Below, piece after piece: positions 43,238 through 52,486 of a stretch of DNA of 64,000 nt. The position numbers and the translations under genes are program-made. Source of the DNA: 21-14-0-10-47-8 sp966211795 (GTDB lineage Bacteria > Bdellovibrionota > Bdellovibrionia > Bdellovibrionales > Bdellovibrionaceae); the NCBI GenBank assembly GCA_966211795.1, contig CBIHNW010000018.1:51108-115107 (forward strand), given 5' to 3'. Within the stretch, counting starts at the first letter, position 1; the number at the start of each line of letters is the position of its first letter. The notes under the pieces are model-generated. The model saw only the letters and a program-made list of their open reading frames with translations. It did not search any database and was not told the DNA's origin.

Positions 43238-45634
43238 CTACAAGCCGGCTTCGGTTTGTTCCCAAAAATCGGTAATGTCCTGAATGATTTTTTCCGAGAC
43301 CGCTTCGCGCGGGCTTTCGTTGAACCAGTCTTGCGGCATGGATTTGGCGAAGCTGGGTTGGATGAATCGATTGTCCATCAAGACGATGATGCCTTGATCG
43401 GTCTCCGAGCGGATGACTCGTCCGGCGGCCTGCACGGCTTTCGCCATGGCCGGATAGGTGTAAGCGTAATCAAAGCCCGCCTGGTAATGCTCTTCGTAAT
43501 ACTCGCGCATTTTTTCGCGCTCGAGATCAAAGTTTGGCAATGGCGGTCCGACCACAAAGGCACCGATCACCATGCGACCTGGGTAATCCACGCCTTCGGA
43601 AAAAACTCCGCCTTGGACCGCAAATAAAAGATGTGCCGATCCAGGCACCGCCAGACTGTCGAGCACGACTTGGATTTCGTCGCGTTTCATATTGCGTTCT
43701 TGTCGCAAAATTTGAAAGCCGTCAGGGGCGCGAACCAAATTCAGGACGCGCTCCATGAAATCAAAGCTTGGAAAAAAAGCGATGTAATTGCCGTGACGAA
43801 CGCTCGCGATTTTTTCGATGGCTTCGGCGATGCGCGGGTAATTTCGTTCGCGCTCTGAATATTTCGAAGAGATCTGCGGGATGATCAAAAGTTTGCGGTG
43901 CTCTTTCGGAAAGGGTGATACAAATTCTGCGGTCTTGAGCTCTTGAGATTTGAGCCCCGAAAGCTGGCTGTAGTAGTCAAATGGCTTCAGGGTGGCCGAA
44001 AACCCAACTACCTGCGCGTAATCTTTGTAGCAAGCTTTGAGCATCTCCGAGGCATCACAGCAAGTGATCTTGATGGTTGCGGGGTTTGGGTGAAAGGTCG
44101 TAAAAAACTCGTCCCGCCCGCCATTGACGTATTCCAAAGTGCCGGTGAATTCGGACCAATAAAAACAAAGTCGCATCACCGCGTCTCGCGGCTGAATCAC
44201 CACTTCGGAATTCAAGTAAGTCGAAAGAAAAGCGCGCAGCCTGGCGTCTTGATCCAGAAAAGCCGCGACCGGTGGCTGGATCTGACAAGGTTTTTGCAAA
44301 TTCGCGGGCCCGCAACTTTTCACCACCGCGATGCAATCATCAAGAAGCTCCGAGGCTTCGCTGCGAAAGCGCGACGGCAAATCCTTGAGATCTTCGCGCA
44401 TTTTATCTAAGACGAAAACCGAGAGGCTGGGCGAGTAAAAATCCATCGCGCGCGAGGGCAAGTTGTGGGCCTCGTCAATCACGAGATTTGGTTTTCCTTT
44501 TTCGACTAAGCCACCACCGGCCAGGCGACCAAAGGCCGAGCGAGGAGCGAAAACATAGTTGTAATCACAGATCACCGTATCGACATCCCGGGCGGCATCC
44601 AACTGCAGCTCGAAAGGACAGACCTGATGCTCTTCGGCGATTTTTTTAAAGGTCTTGGCTTTGAGACTGCGCTTTTTTGAAAGCTGCTCGAGCAATTTAT
44701 TCTCGGCCACCTTGGTGTAATGATCCTTGGCGTATTCGCAGTATTCAGGATTGCACAGCGGCTCGTTCTTAAAACACATCTTGCTCTTTGCGGTCAAAGT
44801 CATCGCTTTCACGCTGGCACCGGTTTCTTGCAAACGATCGATCGCGTCTTCCGCCACCGCATGTTGGCTGTTTTTCGGAGTCAGGTACACGACCTTCTGT
44901 CCGCGTCCCAAAGCTTCTTTCAGCGTCGGGTACAACACTCCAATGGTCTTCCCAAGTCCGGTCGGTGCCTGAATCAGCATGGGGTGACTGTCCTGCATGC
45001 CGCCTTCGATGGTCTCGATCAGATCCACCTGACCCGCGCGTGGTTTCTGAAAGGGAAATACGAAATCTTTGGCCACTTTCTTTCTGCGCTTCACCCGCTT
45101 TTCCGCGAGTTCAACTTCTTCCACCAATTCGTTCAAGCGGCGCTCGAGCCATTTTTCATACTCGGCGACATCCAATCGCAAATCGATGTCCAGGGTGTCT
45201 CCATTGCGGGTCGAAACCAGGTGAAGATTGAGCTGCGGAATTTTTTGATTTTGCAGCCAGTAAAAGTAGCCATAAGTTTTCAGCTGCAAGCAGTAAGGAT
45301 GATCGTCGCCGACATCGCGCAGGCGACGGGCCAGCTCGTAAATATTGAAATTCGATTTGATCTCTTCAACCTTCGGGAAGGCACCGTCAAAGAATCCATC
45401 CATGCGACCACCGATTTCAAACTGGTAACCGGCCTTGGAAAATTCCTGCGACGTCAGAACTTCGGCTTTATAATTGCCGTGAGCCTTGGCTCTTTCAGCC
45501 TGTACGAGCTGATGAATTTCAATGCCGGCCGCAGATCCGCGGCCGAATCCAGAATAGGCGTCAATGCTCCCTTTACGGGGAGCCGGCAGAGCGAACTCTG
45601 TGACGGAGACCTGGATCTTTTTGGGTGCTGACAT
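43238..45634 (-). CDS. XPD/Rad3-like DNA helicase with N-terminal PD-(D/E)xK nuclease domain
   Basis: This 798-aa enzyme combines two parts. Residues about 38-125 carry a RecB/Cas4-type nuclease pattern: His41, Asp79 (GGRMDGFF), Glu91-x-Lys93 (VEEIKS) and QLKTYGY. Residues 195-798 are a superfamily 2 helicase: Walker A 223-230 (APTGLGKT), four cysteines (287, 294, 299, 339) placed like the iron-sulfur cluster of XPD/DinG, DEAH at 387-390, and motif VI near 760 (QAAGRVIRSE). It would unwind and cut DNA in repair or recombination. The nuclease domain is judged by motif only; it is more commonly seen separate from the helicase. Confidence 0.88.
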   Translation of the reverse strand: MSAPKKIQVSVTEFALPAPRKGSIDAYSGFGRGSAAGIEIHQLVQAERAKAHGNYKAEVLTSQEFSKAGYQFEIGGRMDGFFDGAFPKVEEIKSNFNIYELARRLRDVGDDHPYCLQLKTYGYFYWLQNQKIPQLNLHLVSTRNGDTLDIDLRLDVAEYEKWLERRLNELVEEVELAEKRVKRRKKVAKDFVFPFQKPRAGQVDLIETIEGGMQDSHPMLIQAPTGLGKTIGVLYPTLKEALGRGQKVVYLTPKNSQHAVAEDAIDRLQETGASVKAMTLTAKSKMCFKNEPLCNPEYCEYAKDHYTKVAENKLLEQLSKKRSLKAKTFKKIAEEHQVCPFELQLDAARDVDTVICDYNYVFAPRSAFGRLAGGGLVEKGKPNLVIDEAHNLPSRAMDFYSPSLSVFVLDKMREDLKDLPSRFRSEASELLDDCIAVVKSCGPANLQKPCQIQPPVAAFLDQDARLRAFLSTYLNSEVVIQPRDAVMRLCFYWSEFTGTLEYVNGGRDEFFTTFHPNPATIKITCCDASEMLKACYKDYAQVVGFSATLKPFDYYSQLSGLKSQELKTAEFVSPFPKEHRKLLIIPQISSKYSERERNYPRIAEAIEKIASVRHGNYIAFFPSFDFMERVLNLVRAPDGFQILRQERNMKRDEIQVVLDSLAVPGSAHLLFAVQGGVFSEGVDYPGRMVIGAFVVGPPLPNFDLEREKMREYYEEHYQAGFDYAYTYPAMAKAVQAAGRVIRSETDQGIIVLMDNRFIQPSFAKSMPQDWFNESPREAVSEKIIQDITDFWEQTEAGL

Positions 45635-45742
45635 CAGAGTGAAAGTTTAAGAGAAGTCACCCGCAAAGTCCACTCAGGGGCCGCTTCCGGAGAGACAATT
45701 TCGGCGCAAATTGCCGCATAACACTCAAATATTTCGATTGCT

Positions 45743-46585
45743 TTATTCGCAAAGTGGAACGCGGATGAGCTTTCCGTTTTTCTTAAATTTTGGAACTTTG
45801 CAGATTTCACTGCCATCCGTGTCGATCGCAAGTTGCAAGCAACCGACGATCTGATCGACTTGAAACTCGAGCCCGTTCGGTCGCAAAACGAGAGTGTCTT
45901 TGCTTTCGAACGCAGCACTGGCGCGAAGAGCTGCCATGGCCTCGACCGCACTTCCCATAAGACAGGTGCGGTCGGCAACAAAGGCTTTCCCGATATTGCT
46001 GGCGCCGCCGCCATTCACGGTTTCGATGAATCCTTGCTGTAATAACATGTGATCAAGGGCCGGCACTGTTGCCACCGTCACCGAATCGACCACCGGGATG
46101 GCACTGATATCTGTTTCCAATCGGGTTTCCATGTTGATAAAAGCGTAGCGATGCGCGGATCTTTCGCAGAGCACTTGTCCTTGCACATCATCAACGTGAA
46201 ACACCATGCTCAGTGGCGTCTGGTTCACCATCACGCTTGTGTGGCCACTGTCAAAGCTTGCCACGCTTCCGCGAATCCAACCTTTGTCAGCACCTTCTAA
46301 CGAAGCCATCAGTTGGATGGCATAGGATGATGGAGGTGCCTTTGCATCACAGGGCGGAATGCGAAAGATCACGCGGCTGACACCTGAAGACTTGGCCGAC
46401 GCGTAGAAGGAAAAGGAGCGCGCGACCTCGACTTTTATTTGCTGGTTGGTTGAGATCGTGGAGACCTGGCGCAATTGACAGTCCAGAACCTCGCCCTGCC
46501 CCCACGGCTCGGTGGCGGCGAAAGTCAGAGATGCCTGAAGAATGGTCATGAAAAACAAGGACATGAGGTGCAACTGTTTCATCAT
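45743..46585 (-). CDS. Secreted protein of unknown function
   Basis: This 280-aa protein has a signal peptide (SLFFMTILQASLTFA-ATE). Six or so cysteines in the mature part (LDCQLR, PPCDAK, VLCERS, RTCLMG, VGCLQL, EICKVP, PLCE) point to a disulfide-stabilised periplasmic fold. Beta-rich pattern throughout. No family is recognised. It lies about 110 bases upstream of the helicase start on the same strand, but a functional link is not implied. Confidence 0.72.
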   Translation of the reverse strand: MMKQLHLMSLFFMTILQASLTFAATEPWGQGEVLDCQLRQVSTISTNQQIKVEVARSFSFYASAKSSGVSRVIFRIPPCDAKAPPSSYAIQLMASLEGADKGWIRGSVASFDSGHTSVMVNQTPLSMVFHVDDVQGQVLCERSAHRYAFINMETRLETDISAIPVVDSVTVATVPALDHMLLQQGFIETVNGGGASNIGKAFVADRTCLMGSAVEAMAALRASAAFESKDTLVLRPNGLEFQVDQIVGCLQLAIDTDGSEICKVPKFKKNGKLIRVPLCE

Positions 46586-46989
46586 TCGTGGAAGTCCTAT
46601 TTTTTAAGCAAAGTTCCCCCACTTTATACCATAGCCCCCCTGACCCTTTCACAGGCGCCATTTTTGTCGCCACCAAATTCAGAAAAAACTGCTGGGCTGT
46701 CAAAAAGTTCGGCAAAAGGCTCGACCCGATCTGGTGAGGCGCTGCCGCCGGCTTATGTTCTTCCACATTTTCTGCCTGATTTGACAACACGAAATATTGT
46801 TTAGAGGAGAAACGGAATTCAGCCTGAAACCAAGGCCAGTCCTGCATTCCGCAATTGCCGATAAAATTCAGATGGCGGGCCGAATCAATGCGGGTAAATG
46901 ATGACAGTTGAGCGTCGGCAGAATCTACTAGGGCACATTTTTGAAATCGTTGTTAAAATAAAGTTAAGAAAGGCAGCTCGTAAGACGTC
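46586..46989. other. Intergenic region between divergent genes, no gene supported
   Basis: It holds the promoters of the secreted protein (- strand) and the receiver gene (+ strand). A long - strand frame running through it (46347-46847) lies in another frame of the secreted gene and is not protein-like. No terminator or repeat is evident. Confidence 0.5.
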
Positions 46990-47409
46990 ATGACTTCTTC
47001 AATGCACCCTTCGCCACAAATTAGTTTTTTGGATGACAACGATGACCTGCGAGCCGTGATGATCAGTCTCATCGAAAGCAGATTGCAGGCCAGCTGCTTG
47101 GAGCTTGAAAATTTTCAAGCACTGGTCGAACAATCCGAAGCCGTGCTGTCCACGCAGGTGATTGTTTTGGATATTGATCTTGGATTTCGCCAGCCAACAG
47201 GTCTCGATGCATTTCTTTGGCTTCGCAAAAACAACTATCAAGGCAAAGTTTTTTTTCTGACCGGGCATGGTCGTTCAAACCCAATGGTGTCGCAGGCCGA
47301 GAAAATGGGTGCCTACATCTGGGAAAAACCAATTGGCAGCGCCGCCATGATTCAAAAAATGTCTGAATTCATTCCCGCCCGCAACAAGGCCGTTGAAGTT
47401 GGAATCTAA
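46990..47409 (+). CDS. Single-domain response regulator
   Basis: This 139-aa receiver has FLDDNDD, likely phospho-acceptor Asp61 (VIVLDIDLGF), LTGHG as switch and WEKPIG. The loop after the Asp is longer than usual (RQPTGLDAFLW). It overlaps the following membrane-protein gene by 17 bases, so they are translated together and probably work as a pair: receiver plus a kinase-like partner. Confidence 0.85.
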   Translation: MTSSMHPSPQISFLDDNDDLRAVMISLIESRLQASCLELENFQALVEQSEAVLSTQVIVLDIDLGFRQPTGLDAFLWLRKNNYQGKVFFLTGHGRSNPMVSQAEKMGAYIWEKPIGSAAMIQKMSEFIPARNKAVEVGI

Positions 47410-48271
47410 ATTTTCAAACTGGTCCGATCGCCACCAAATGTGGCAAACGGCGCAGCTGATGACGATGAACACCAGCATCTCGGCCATCATCGTTTTGGTG
47501 GGCATTTCTCAAAAAGCGCCCGCACTGATTGCCGAAGTTTCGTTTTTATTATTGTGCACGGTCGCAGCCGGACTGGCTCTCTTTTTTGCCCGCAAGCAAG
47601 AACCCCTTCGCTTGGCCGAAGCGATCTATCTTTTCTTAATTTGTATCGGGGTCAACGCCGTCTGGCACTGTCAAGCCTACTGGGCCGAACTGAACCAACC
47701 GTTTCAAGCTTTTCTTGGTTATAAAGTGTTCGCCGTGCTCTTTGCCATTCAAGCTCCCTCGAGCCGCTGGGTCGGCTGGGGCAGCAAACTGTGCCTGTTC
47801 ACGGTGCCACTGCTCCAATACTATTTATGGCCACCCGAAGTGAAGGCCCTGATTGGCCCGCAGGAGCCCTGGCTGACGGTCTTGACCGTCGTCTGCTCGG
47901 GGATTATTTACCACCGAAGACTGAAGCACATGCAAGTCACCCGCAATCAAGCGCGACTCGAAGCCTTGTCCTTCACATCCCACCGATTCGCTCACCTTTT
48001 ACTTGGCTTGCAGCATCTCTCCAATACACCTTTACAAGTGATCGAAAGCTCCATCCAACTGCTCCGCGATCGCCCCGAAGACCAAGTCGACATGTTAGCG
48101 AAAATGGAAAAAGCCCTGGTTCCTCTCATCCAAGTCTCAAGCGCCCTGTCGCTTGATCGACTCCCACTGAATTGGCAAAACGTCCGCCTCCCGGCCACCG
48201 TCGAAGAATTCGAAACCGAAATCCTAGAGCTCGCCAAAGAAATCGAACACCACCAAAACTCCCTGAACTAA
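47393..48271 (+). CDS. Membrane protein with a DHp-like helix and no ATPase domain
   Basis: This 292-aa protein has five or six helices (about 28-180) and a cytosolic C-terminus. There the sequence LQHLSNTPLQVIESSIQLL (His208) aligns with kinase H-boxes such as HEINNPLQVI. The acid after His, needed for autophosphorylation, is Leu, and the ATP-binding domain is absent. So it cannot be a self-phosphorylating kinase but could accept or pass phosphate, like a histidine phosphotransfer protein. It starts with TTG inside the receiver gene; a start further in (for example 47438) is possible. Direct repeats follow its stop. Confidence 0.75.
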   Translation: MKLESKFSNWSDRHQMWQTAQLMTMNTSISAIIVLVGISQKAPALIAEVSFLLLCTVAAGLALFFARKQEPLRLAEAIYLFLICIGVNAVWHCQAYWAELNQPFQAFLGYKVFAVLFAIQAPSSRWVGWGSKLCLFTVPLLQYYLWPPEVKALIGPQEPWLTVLTVVCSGIIYHRRLKHMQVTRNQARLEALSFTSHRFAHLLLGLQHLSNTPLQVIESSIQLLRDRPEDQVDMLAKMEKALVPLIQVSSALSLDRLPLNWQNVRLPATVEEFETEILELAKEIEHHQNSLN

Positions 48272-48335
48272 AAATCCACACAGACTTCCCAAAAAAAAAT
48301 TCCAAGCACACCATAGCAAGAGCAATCCAGCCCCA

Positions 48336-48388
48336 AGCAAAGCGCACGCATCCCCGCCCCAAGCGCAGCAAAGCGCACGCATCCCCGC
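48336..48388. repeat. 22-bp direct repeat, two copies
   Basis: The 22-bp unit at 48336-48357 recurs exactly at 48367-48388, with 9 bases between. The unit includes AGCAAAGCGCACGC and ends in a C-rich run. It lies in the C-rich, low-complexity interval between the kinase-like gene and the hydrolase gene. No gene is supported in this 255-base gap. Confidence 0.85.
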
Positions 48389-48526
48389 TCCCGCTCCCGT
48401 TCCCCCTCTTCACCCACCACATGCTTTAGAATCGGCACATGGAGGCAAAGTCGAGGCGCAACGACGACGGCGTCCGCATGGACGTCTAGGAGGCGGCAAC
48501 GAAGGATTTGCCTTCATGGGCCGCTT

Positions 48527-49849
48527 CTAAAGATCTTGGGCTTGGGGTTTGTGTAGCTCCTTTGGCTGAAGATTGCCTTTGGCATCGACGCCGATGAAAG
48601 CCTTTGGATTTTGGCGAATGCTTTGGATCCATGACATCAGCCAGCGGGGCTCGGCTCCTTGATTGGTGGCGTACGAGCGGCCCGTCCAACCGTACCAGTC
48701 CCAGCAGCCCTTGGGGTTCAGAGGATAGTTGTCCTCGGTGATCCACGTCTGCGGAAAAAGAACGATCAACTTGTTTTGCGCAACGTAATCTAGGTAACCT
48801 GAATTCAGAGCAAATCTCAAAGCTCCGTAGCGAATGGTTCGCTGTTCGAGGTAAGGAAGCGGGCTCATCGGAAAACTTTCTTTCTCGGTGCGCATCTTCA
48901 GATACCCTTTTTTTGCCGAGTCCGAATAAACCTTATCAAATACCGAATCAAAACTGTCGGACATCTCGCAGCCGTGCAACGCGACGTGCACCGAACATTG
49001 CTCGGGATGGTTCAGGCAAAAATCAGAAGCGGCCAAGTAACCATAATCCGCCACACTTTTTGGTCGAAGGTTGGCGTCTGGACCCGTCAGCTCTTGCGTC
49101 ACCTGATAAAGATTTTTTTCATTGGCCTCACGATCCAGGCTGCGAATTGGATTTTGCAATCCGGTCAGGTGTTTTAAAATTTCGCCGGCCAGGTCCAGTT
49201 GGCACGACGAAATATAAGGGACCGATTGCGAGAAACAAGAATTTTGATCTTTTAGATCCGTGGGAAAATTGTGCGCTCCGGTCGTGCCCACCAGCTTCAA
49301 GTTCGAATCGGGCACTTTCATTTCGTGATAAAATTCTTTCAGCTTATCTTTCATTTCTGGATGCACGACATGGTCGCCGGATCCTTGGTAAATCAGAATT
49401 TTTTGATTGCGAATCAAGTTCGTCGGATCAATCAAATGATCAGTTTCATTTTGATCAACCGCCGGCCAATCGATCTTGGCCTTGTCGGGATTCTGCATGC
49501 AAACGCCCACCGCCTGATAAGTCGGATTGTTCGGACTGATCTGTACGATCTCTTGCGGACGACCTTCGATCACTTTGCTCGTATCAATTTGTGTTTGGTA
49601 CAAAGAAAGATCGAACAATTTCAAATCTTCAGCCTGTTTCAATTTGTCCTGCATGTGATTGCCGGCGCAAAAATAAAATCCTCCAGCGACGGTGGCGACA
49701 CCGGAAATCTGGCTTGAATAGATGACACCCATCTGGGCCGCCATGAAGCCACCCGACGAAATCCCCGAAATCGTCAATGGAGATTGAGCCAAGCCAATCG
49801 AAGGAAGGAGCAAGCATGCATAAATGGAGAGTGTGATTCTTTTTTTCAT
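48527..49849 (-). CDS. Secreted PHB-depolymerase-like hydrolase
   Basis: This 440-aa exported hydrolase has a signal peptide (LLLPSIGLA-QS, near 22), then the nucleophile motif GISSGGFMAAQM (central Ser31 of GxSxG) at the start of the mature chain. The acid is in YQGSGDHVVHP and the His in TTGAHNFPTD. The C-terminal part has NPKGCWDWYGWTGRSYATNQG, conserved in extracellular PHB/PHA depolymerase-like alpha/beta hydrolases, and paired cysteines (HGCEMS, CVHV). It would break down polyesters or related esters outside the cell. The start at 49849 is chosen from the signal peptide. It is a single-gene unit. Confidence 0.9.
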   Translation of the reverse strand: MKKRITLSIYACLLLPSIGLAQSPLTISGISSGGFMAAQMGVIYSSQISGVATVAGGFYFCAGNHMQDKLKQAEDLKLFDLSLYQTQIDTSKVIEGRPQEIVQISPNNPTYQAVGVCMQNPDKAKIDWPAVDQNETDHLIDPTNLIRNQKILIYQGSGDHVVHPEMKDKLKEFYHEMKVPDSNLKLVGTTGAHNFPTDLKDQNSCFSQSVPYISSCQLDLAGEILKHLTGLQNPIRSLDREANEKNLYQVTQELTGPDANLRPKSVADYGYLAASDFCLNHPEQCSVHVALHGCEMSDSFDSVFDKVYSDSAKKGYLKMRTEKESFPMSPLPYLEQRTIRYGALRFALNSGYLDYVAQNKLIVLFPQTWITEDNYPLNPKGCWDWYGWTGRSYATNQGAEPRWLMSWIQSIRQNPKAFIGVDAKGNLQPKELHKPQAQDL

Positions 49850-50037
49850 TTGATATTTCTCTTTCATGCTGACGGATGATTTCAAAAATCAAACCAGCTT
49901 CAAAATAAATTGAAACGAGCTTGCTCAAAAAATGTGACCATTTACCACACAAAGGGTCAACGTTTGTCAGCCACGAAAAAATTTTTAGGATATTTACTCT
50001 ATGTTTTCAGAGGAGAAATCTGCATCATTATGCAATT

Positions 50038-50991
50038 TCAATAGTCGCAAGCACCGACATATTTTTTCACTTGGCAAGGGCTCGACTGCGCCGGCAGCTC
50101 TTGCCGATCGGACCATTCACCGTTGGCGTTGCAACGTTGTCGAACGCAAATCGCGCCCTGATTCACCAGACACTCTTTGGCTTTTTTGGGATTTTTTTCA
50201 CAACTCCACACGCATTGATTCAATTCACCCCAGGGCTTGTCGCAGATTTGCGAAGCCTGCCGTTTGCTTTTTGCAGATTGCTTTGCGGTCTTTTTTTTCT
50301 TCTCTTCTTGTTTCTGCAATTCCAACAGGCGTTGCGGTGGGACTTGTTGGACCTCGCTCATTTGCCCCTTGGCGACTTTGCGACCCTTTAATAGAATGTC
50401 GTAGGCGGGCTCGTTGTTCTCGAGCACCCCTTTGAAAGAGGCCGTCTGCCCTGTCATCACCGCCGCTGAATTTTCGTTTTCCAATCCGCGAAATGGCATC
50501 TCTCCTTGCACGACGGTGAGCTCGACCTGCGGAATCGCCGGATCGTACTTGAGAATAAAATCTCCCGCACTGCCGACACCTTCATAAAGAGGTGTCACGA
50601 TTTTCTTTTCGCAATCCGCTTGGCAGATAAAGCGGATCTCGCCGCGATGCAGGCGAATTTCCGAGACCGTTCCCTTTTGCCATTCGATCGCGGGAAATTC
50701 GACTTCGGTCTTCTCACCCAACACCAGCGTCATTTGCGCACTGAGCGCCAAGCGCAGTTCGCCTTTTTCGCCGGTGCGAAGTTCGGCTTTATCTTTGAGC
50801 ACCGATTTTGGTTTTAAAGTTTTCTCCAATTCGGCACTTTCCGCATGCCGATTGCTGACCGTGATTTTCTCGTCGACTTGAAAGGCCGGTGCCGTGACCG
50901 ATTCAACCTGCGGATATCGAGCTTTGACGGATGCGGCCCATACGGCATTCGCACTGACCCAGATCAGCAGCACTGCGATTGTTTTTTTCAT
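50038..50991 (-). CDS. FecR-domain periplasmic protein
   Basis: This 317-aa protein has a signal peptide (LLIWVSANAVWA) and a FecR-like domain (about 55-200): VLKDKAELRTGEKGELRLAL, VSEIRLHRGEIRFIC and VTGQTASF-like strands. It is followed by a Lys/Gln/Ala-rich linker (about 235-260) and a compact Cys-rich C-terminus (eight cysteines: ICDKPW, QCVWSCEK, ECLV, ICVRQRC, PCQVKK, ACDY). It overlaps the GT2 stop as ATGA. FecR domains often relay or organise at the cell surface. A link to envelope polysaccharide is suggested by the partner. Confidence 0.85.
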   Translation of the reverse strand: MKKTIAVLLIWVSANAVWAASVKARYPQVESVTAPAFQVDEKITVSNRHAESAELEKTLKPKSVLKDKAELRTGEKGELRLALSAQMTLVLGEKTEVEFPAIEWQKGTVSEIRLHRGEIRFICQADCEKKIVTPLYEGVGSAGDFILKYDPAIPQVELTVVQGEMPFRGLENENSAAVMTGQTASFKGVLENNEPAYDILLKGRKVAKGQMSEVQQVPPQRLLELQKQEEKKKKTAKQSAKSKRQASQICDKPWGELNQCVWSCEKNPKKAKECLVNQGAICVRQRCNANGEWSDRQELPAQSSPCQVKKYVGACDY

Positions 50992-51773
50992 TTGATCTTT
51001 CCTTCGACGTTTCGCTGCTGGCGCTCGAGCTCATTCAATTTGGACCAGCGAAGAAAAATAGAATAGGCGGCACTGATGGAAATCAAAAAACCAGCCAGGC
51101 CATCTAAAAATCCAAGTTTTAAAAGATATGTTTCAAAAAATTTCGTTCCGGGCTTCACCAAAAGTTTCATCAGAGAAAACTTGCGCCCCGCCCGCCAATC
51201 TTTCTCGGCCAACAGGCTCGAGTATCGGTTGTTCGTCGCCACCTGGTCCGCCAAATCCACAAAGACGTAGTGCAAAAGAGGCGAGCGAAAACGTTCGACC
51301 TTTTCGGCCTGCACACGTTCGTGAATTTGCGCTTCGGGCCACTGAGAATATTTTCGGTGATAAAGTCTCAGCTGATAATCCGGATACCAGCCGCCATGTC
51401 GAATCCAACGTCCGAGATGCCAGGACTTGCGCGGCATCTCGTAACCCGTTTGGGGATTCAGTGAAGCGAAGCGATCTTGAATCTCCTGTGCCAGTTCGGG
51501 CGAGAGAACTTCGTCGGCATCGAGGGATAAAATCCAATCCTGGCCCGCCGCTTCGGTCGCGAATTTTTTCTGTGGACCATAGCCCATCCAATCTTTTTCC
51601 AGAACGCGAGCGCCTAAAGAAGTCGCAATTTCTCGGGTGCGATCTTGACTGCGGCTATCAACCACAACCACATCCGATGCAAAAGGCACCGAGCGAATGC
51701 AACGCTCGATGTTGCGCTCTTCATTCAGAGTGATCACGATCAATGAGATGGGTAGTTTCATCACTTTGTCCAT
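50988..51773 (-). CDS. Family 2 glycosyltransferase (WaaE/KdtX-like)
   Basis: This 261-aa enzyme adds a sugar to a lipid- or polysaccharide-linked acceptor. GT2 features are LIVITLNEERNIERCI, VVVDSRSQDRT, the DxD-like LDADEVLSPEL and the segments PRKSWHLGRWIRHGGWYPDYQLRLYHR (in part). The pattern HLGRWIRHGGWYPD is typical of LPS-core beta-1,4-glucosyl transferases of the WaaE type. A C-terminal membrane-associated helix (FLDGLAGFLISISAAYSIF) is present. The start is at 51773 or the next ATG, 51761. It is followed by a FecR gene. Confidence 0.88.
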   Translation of the reverse strand: MDKVMKLPISLIVITLNEERNIERCIRSVPFASDVVVVDSRSQDRTREIATSLGARVLEKDWMGYGPQKKFATEAAGQDWILSLDADEVLSPELAQEIQDRFASLNPQTGYEMPRKSWHLGRWIRHGGWYPDYQLRLYHRKYSQWPEAQIHERVQAEKVERFRSPLLHYVFVDLADQVATNNRYSSLLAEKDWRAGRKFSLMKLLVKPGTKFFETYLLKLGFLDGLAGFLISISAAYSIFLRWSKLNELERQQRNVEGKIK

Positions 51774-51841
51774 TATCGACCCATCTTCCCCCTTGTCAAA
51801 CAGTAGAGAGCTTTTTAACATTTCCTTTTCGAGGAGACCTT

Positions 51842-52474
51842 ATGACATCTCGTTTCTACCGCGCCCTTCGACTCTCGATCTTGACCTTGATTTTAACGGC
51901 GGCAGCCCTGCCTGCTTGGGCATTTTTAACGGTTCAAGAAAGCGGCGAAATCACCCCCAAAGGCAAATACAAATTAGGCGCCGAACCGCAGTATCGCACG
52001 ACAAACGGAAGCGGATTTAATTTTTCTGGTTTCTTCGACATGCCTTTCAGCGACGAGACCAGCATTCGCGGCACCGTTGGTACGGGCGAAACCGATTTCG
52101 TTGCCGGCACTTCGCTGAAATGGATTCCAGTTCCGGATTACGGCTCGCAACCCGCCATCGGGGGAAAGCTCGGCGCTTATTATTGGCGTGAAGCTTCGGA
52201 AAATTTCTCGACCGTGCGGATTGAACCTTTGATCAGCAAAAAATTTTCGACCACCGCCGGGAATTTCAACCCTTACGCGGCCCTGCCCGTGATGTTTAAC
52301 AATGGCAAGGATTATAATAAAACAACCATGCAAGTGGCCTTCGGATCTGAGTATACACACAGTGAAGCCGACAATATGACGTTCGGGCTCGAAGCGGGAT
52401 TGGATGCAAAAGATTCCTTTGCATACGTCTCAGGCTATGTGACAATTTATCTCGACGATCAAAGGTCAAAATAG
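51842..52474 (+). CDS. Outer-membrane beta-barrel-like protein
   Basis: This 210-aa exported protein has a signal peptide (LTAAALPAWA-FLT). The mature part is a series of alternating hydrophobic and polar strands (KYKLGAEPQYRTT, SIRGTVGTGETDFVAG, IGGKLGAYYWRE, TMQVAFGSEYTHS) that fits an 8-10 stranded barrel. GAGGAG lies five bases before the ATG at 51842. No family is named. It stands just upstream of mreB (12 bases between), so the two may share a promoter. Confidence 0.75.
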   Translation: MTSRFYRALRLSILTLILTAAALPAWAFLTVQESGEITPKGKYKLGAEPQYRTTNGSGFNFSGFFDMPFSDETSIRGTVGTGETDFVAGTSLKWIPVPDYGSQPAIGGKLGAYYWREASENFSTVRIEPLISKKFSTTAGNFNPYAALPVMFNNGKDYNKTTMQVAFGSEYTHSEADNMTFGLEAGLDAKDSFAYVSGYVTIYLDDQRSK

Positions 52475-52486
52475 GAATCAACCCAT

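Noticed and set aside
46347..46847. A - strand frame of 166 codons upstream of the secreted protein at 45743
   Set aside because: It overlaps that gene in another frame, has biased shadow composition and no ribosome site.
48336..48388. CRISPR repeat idea for the 22-bp direct repeat
   Set aside because: Only two copies, a 9-base spacer and low-complexity C-rich sequence; no cas genes.
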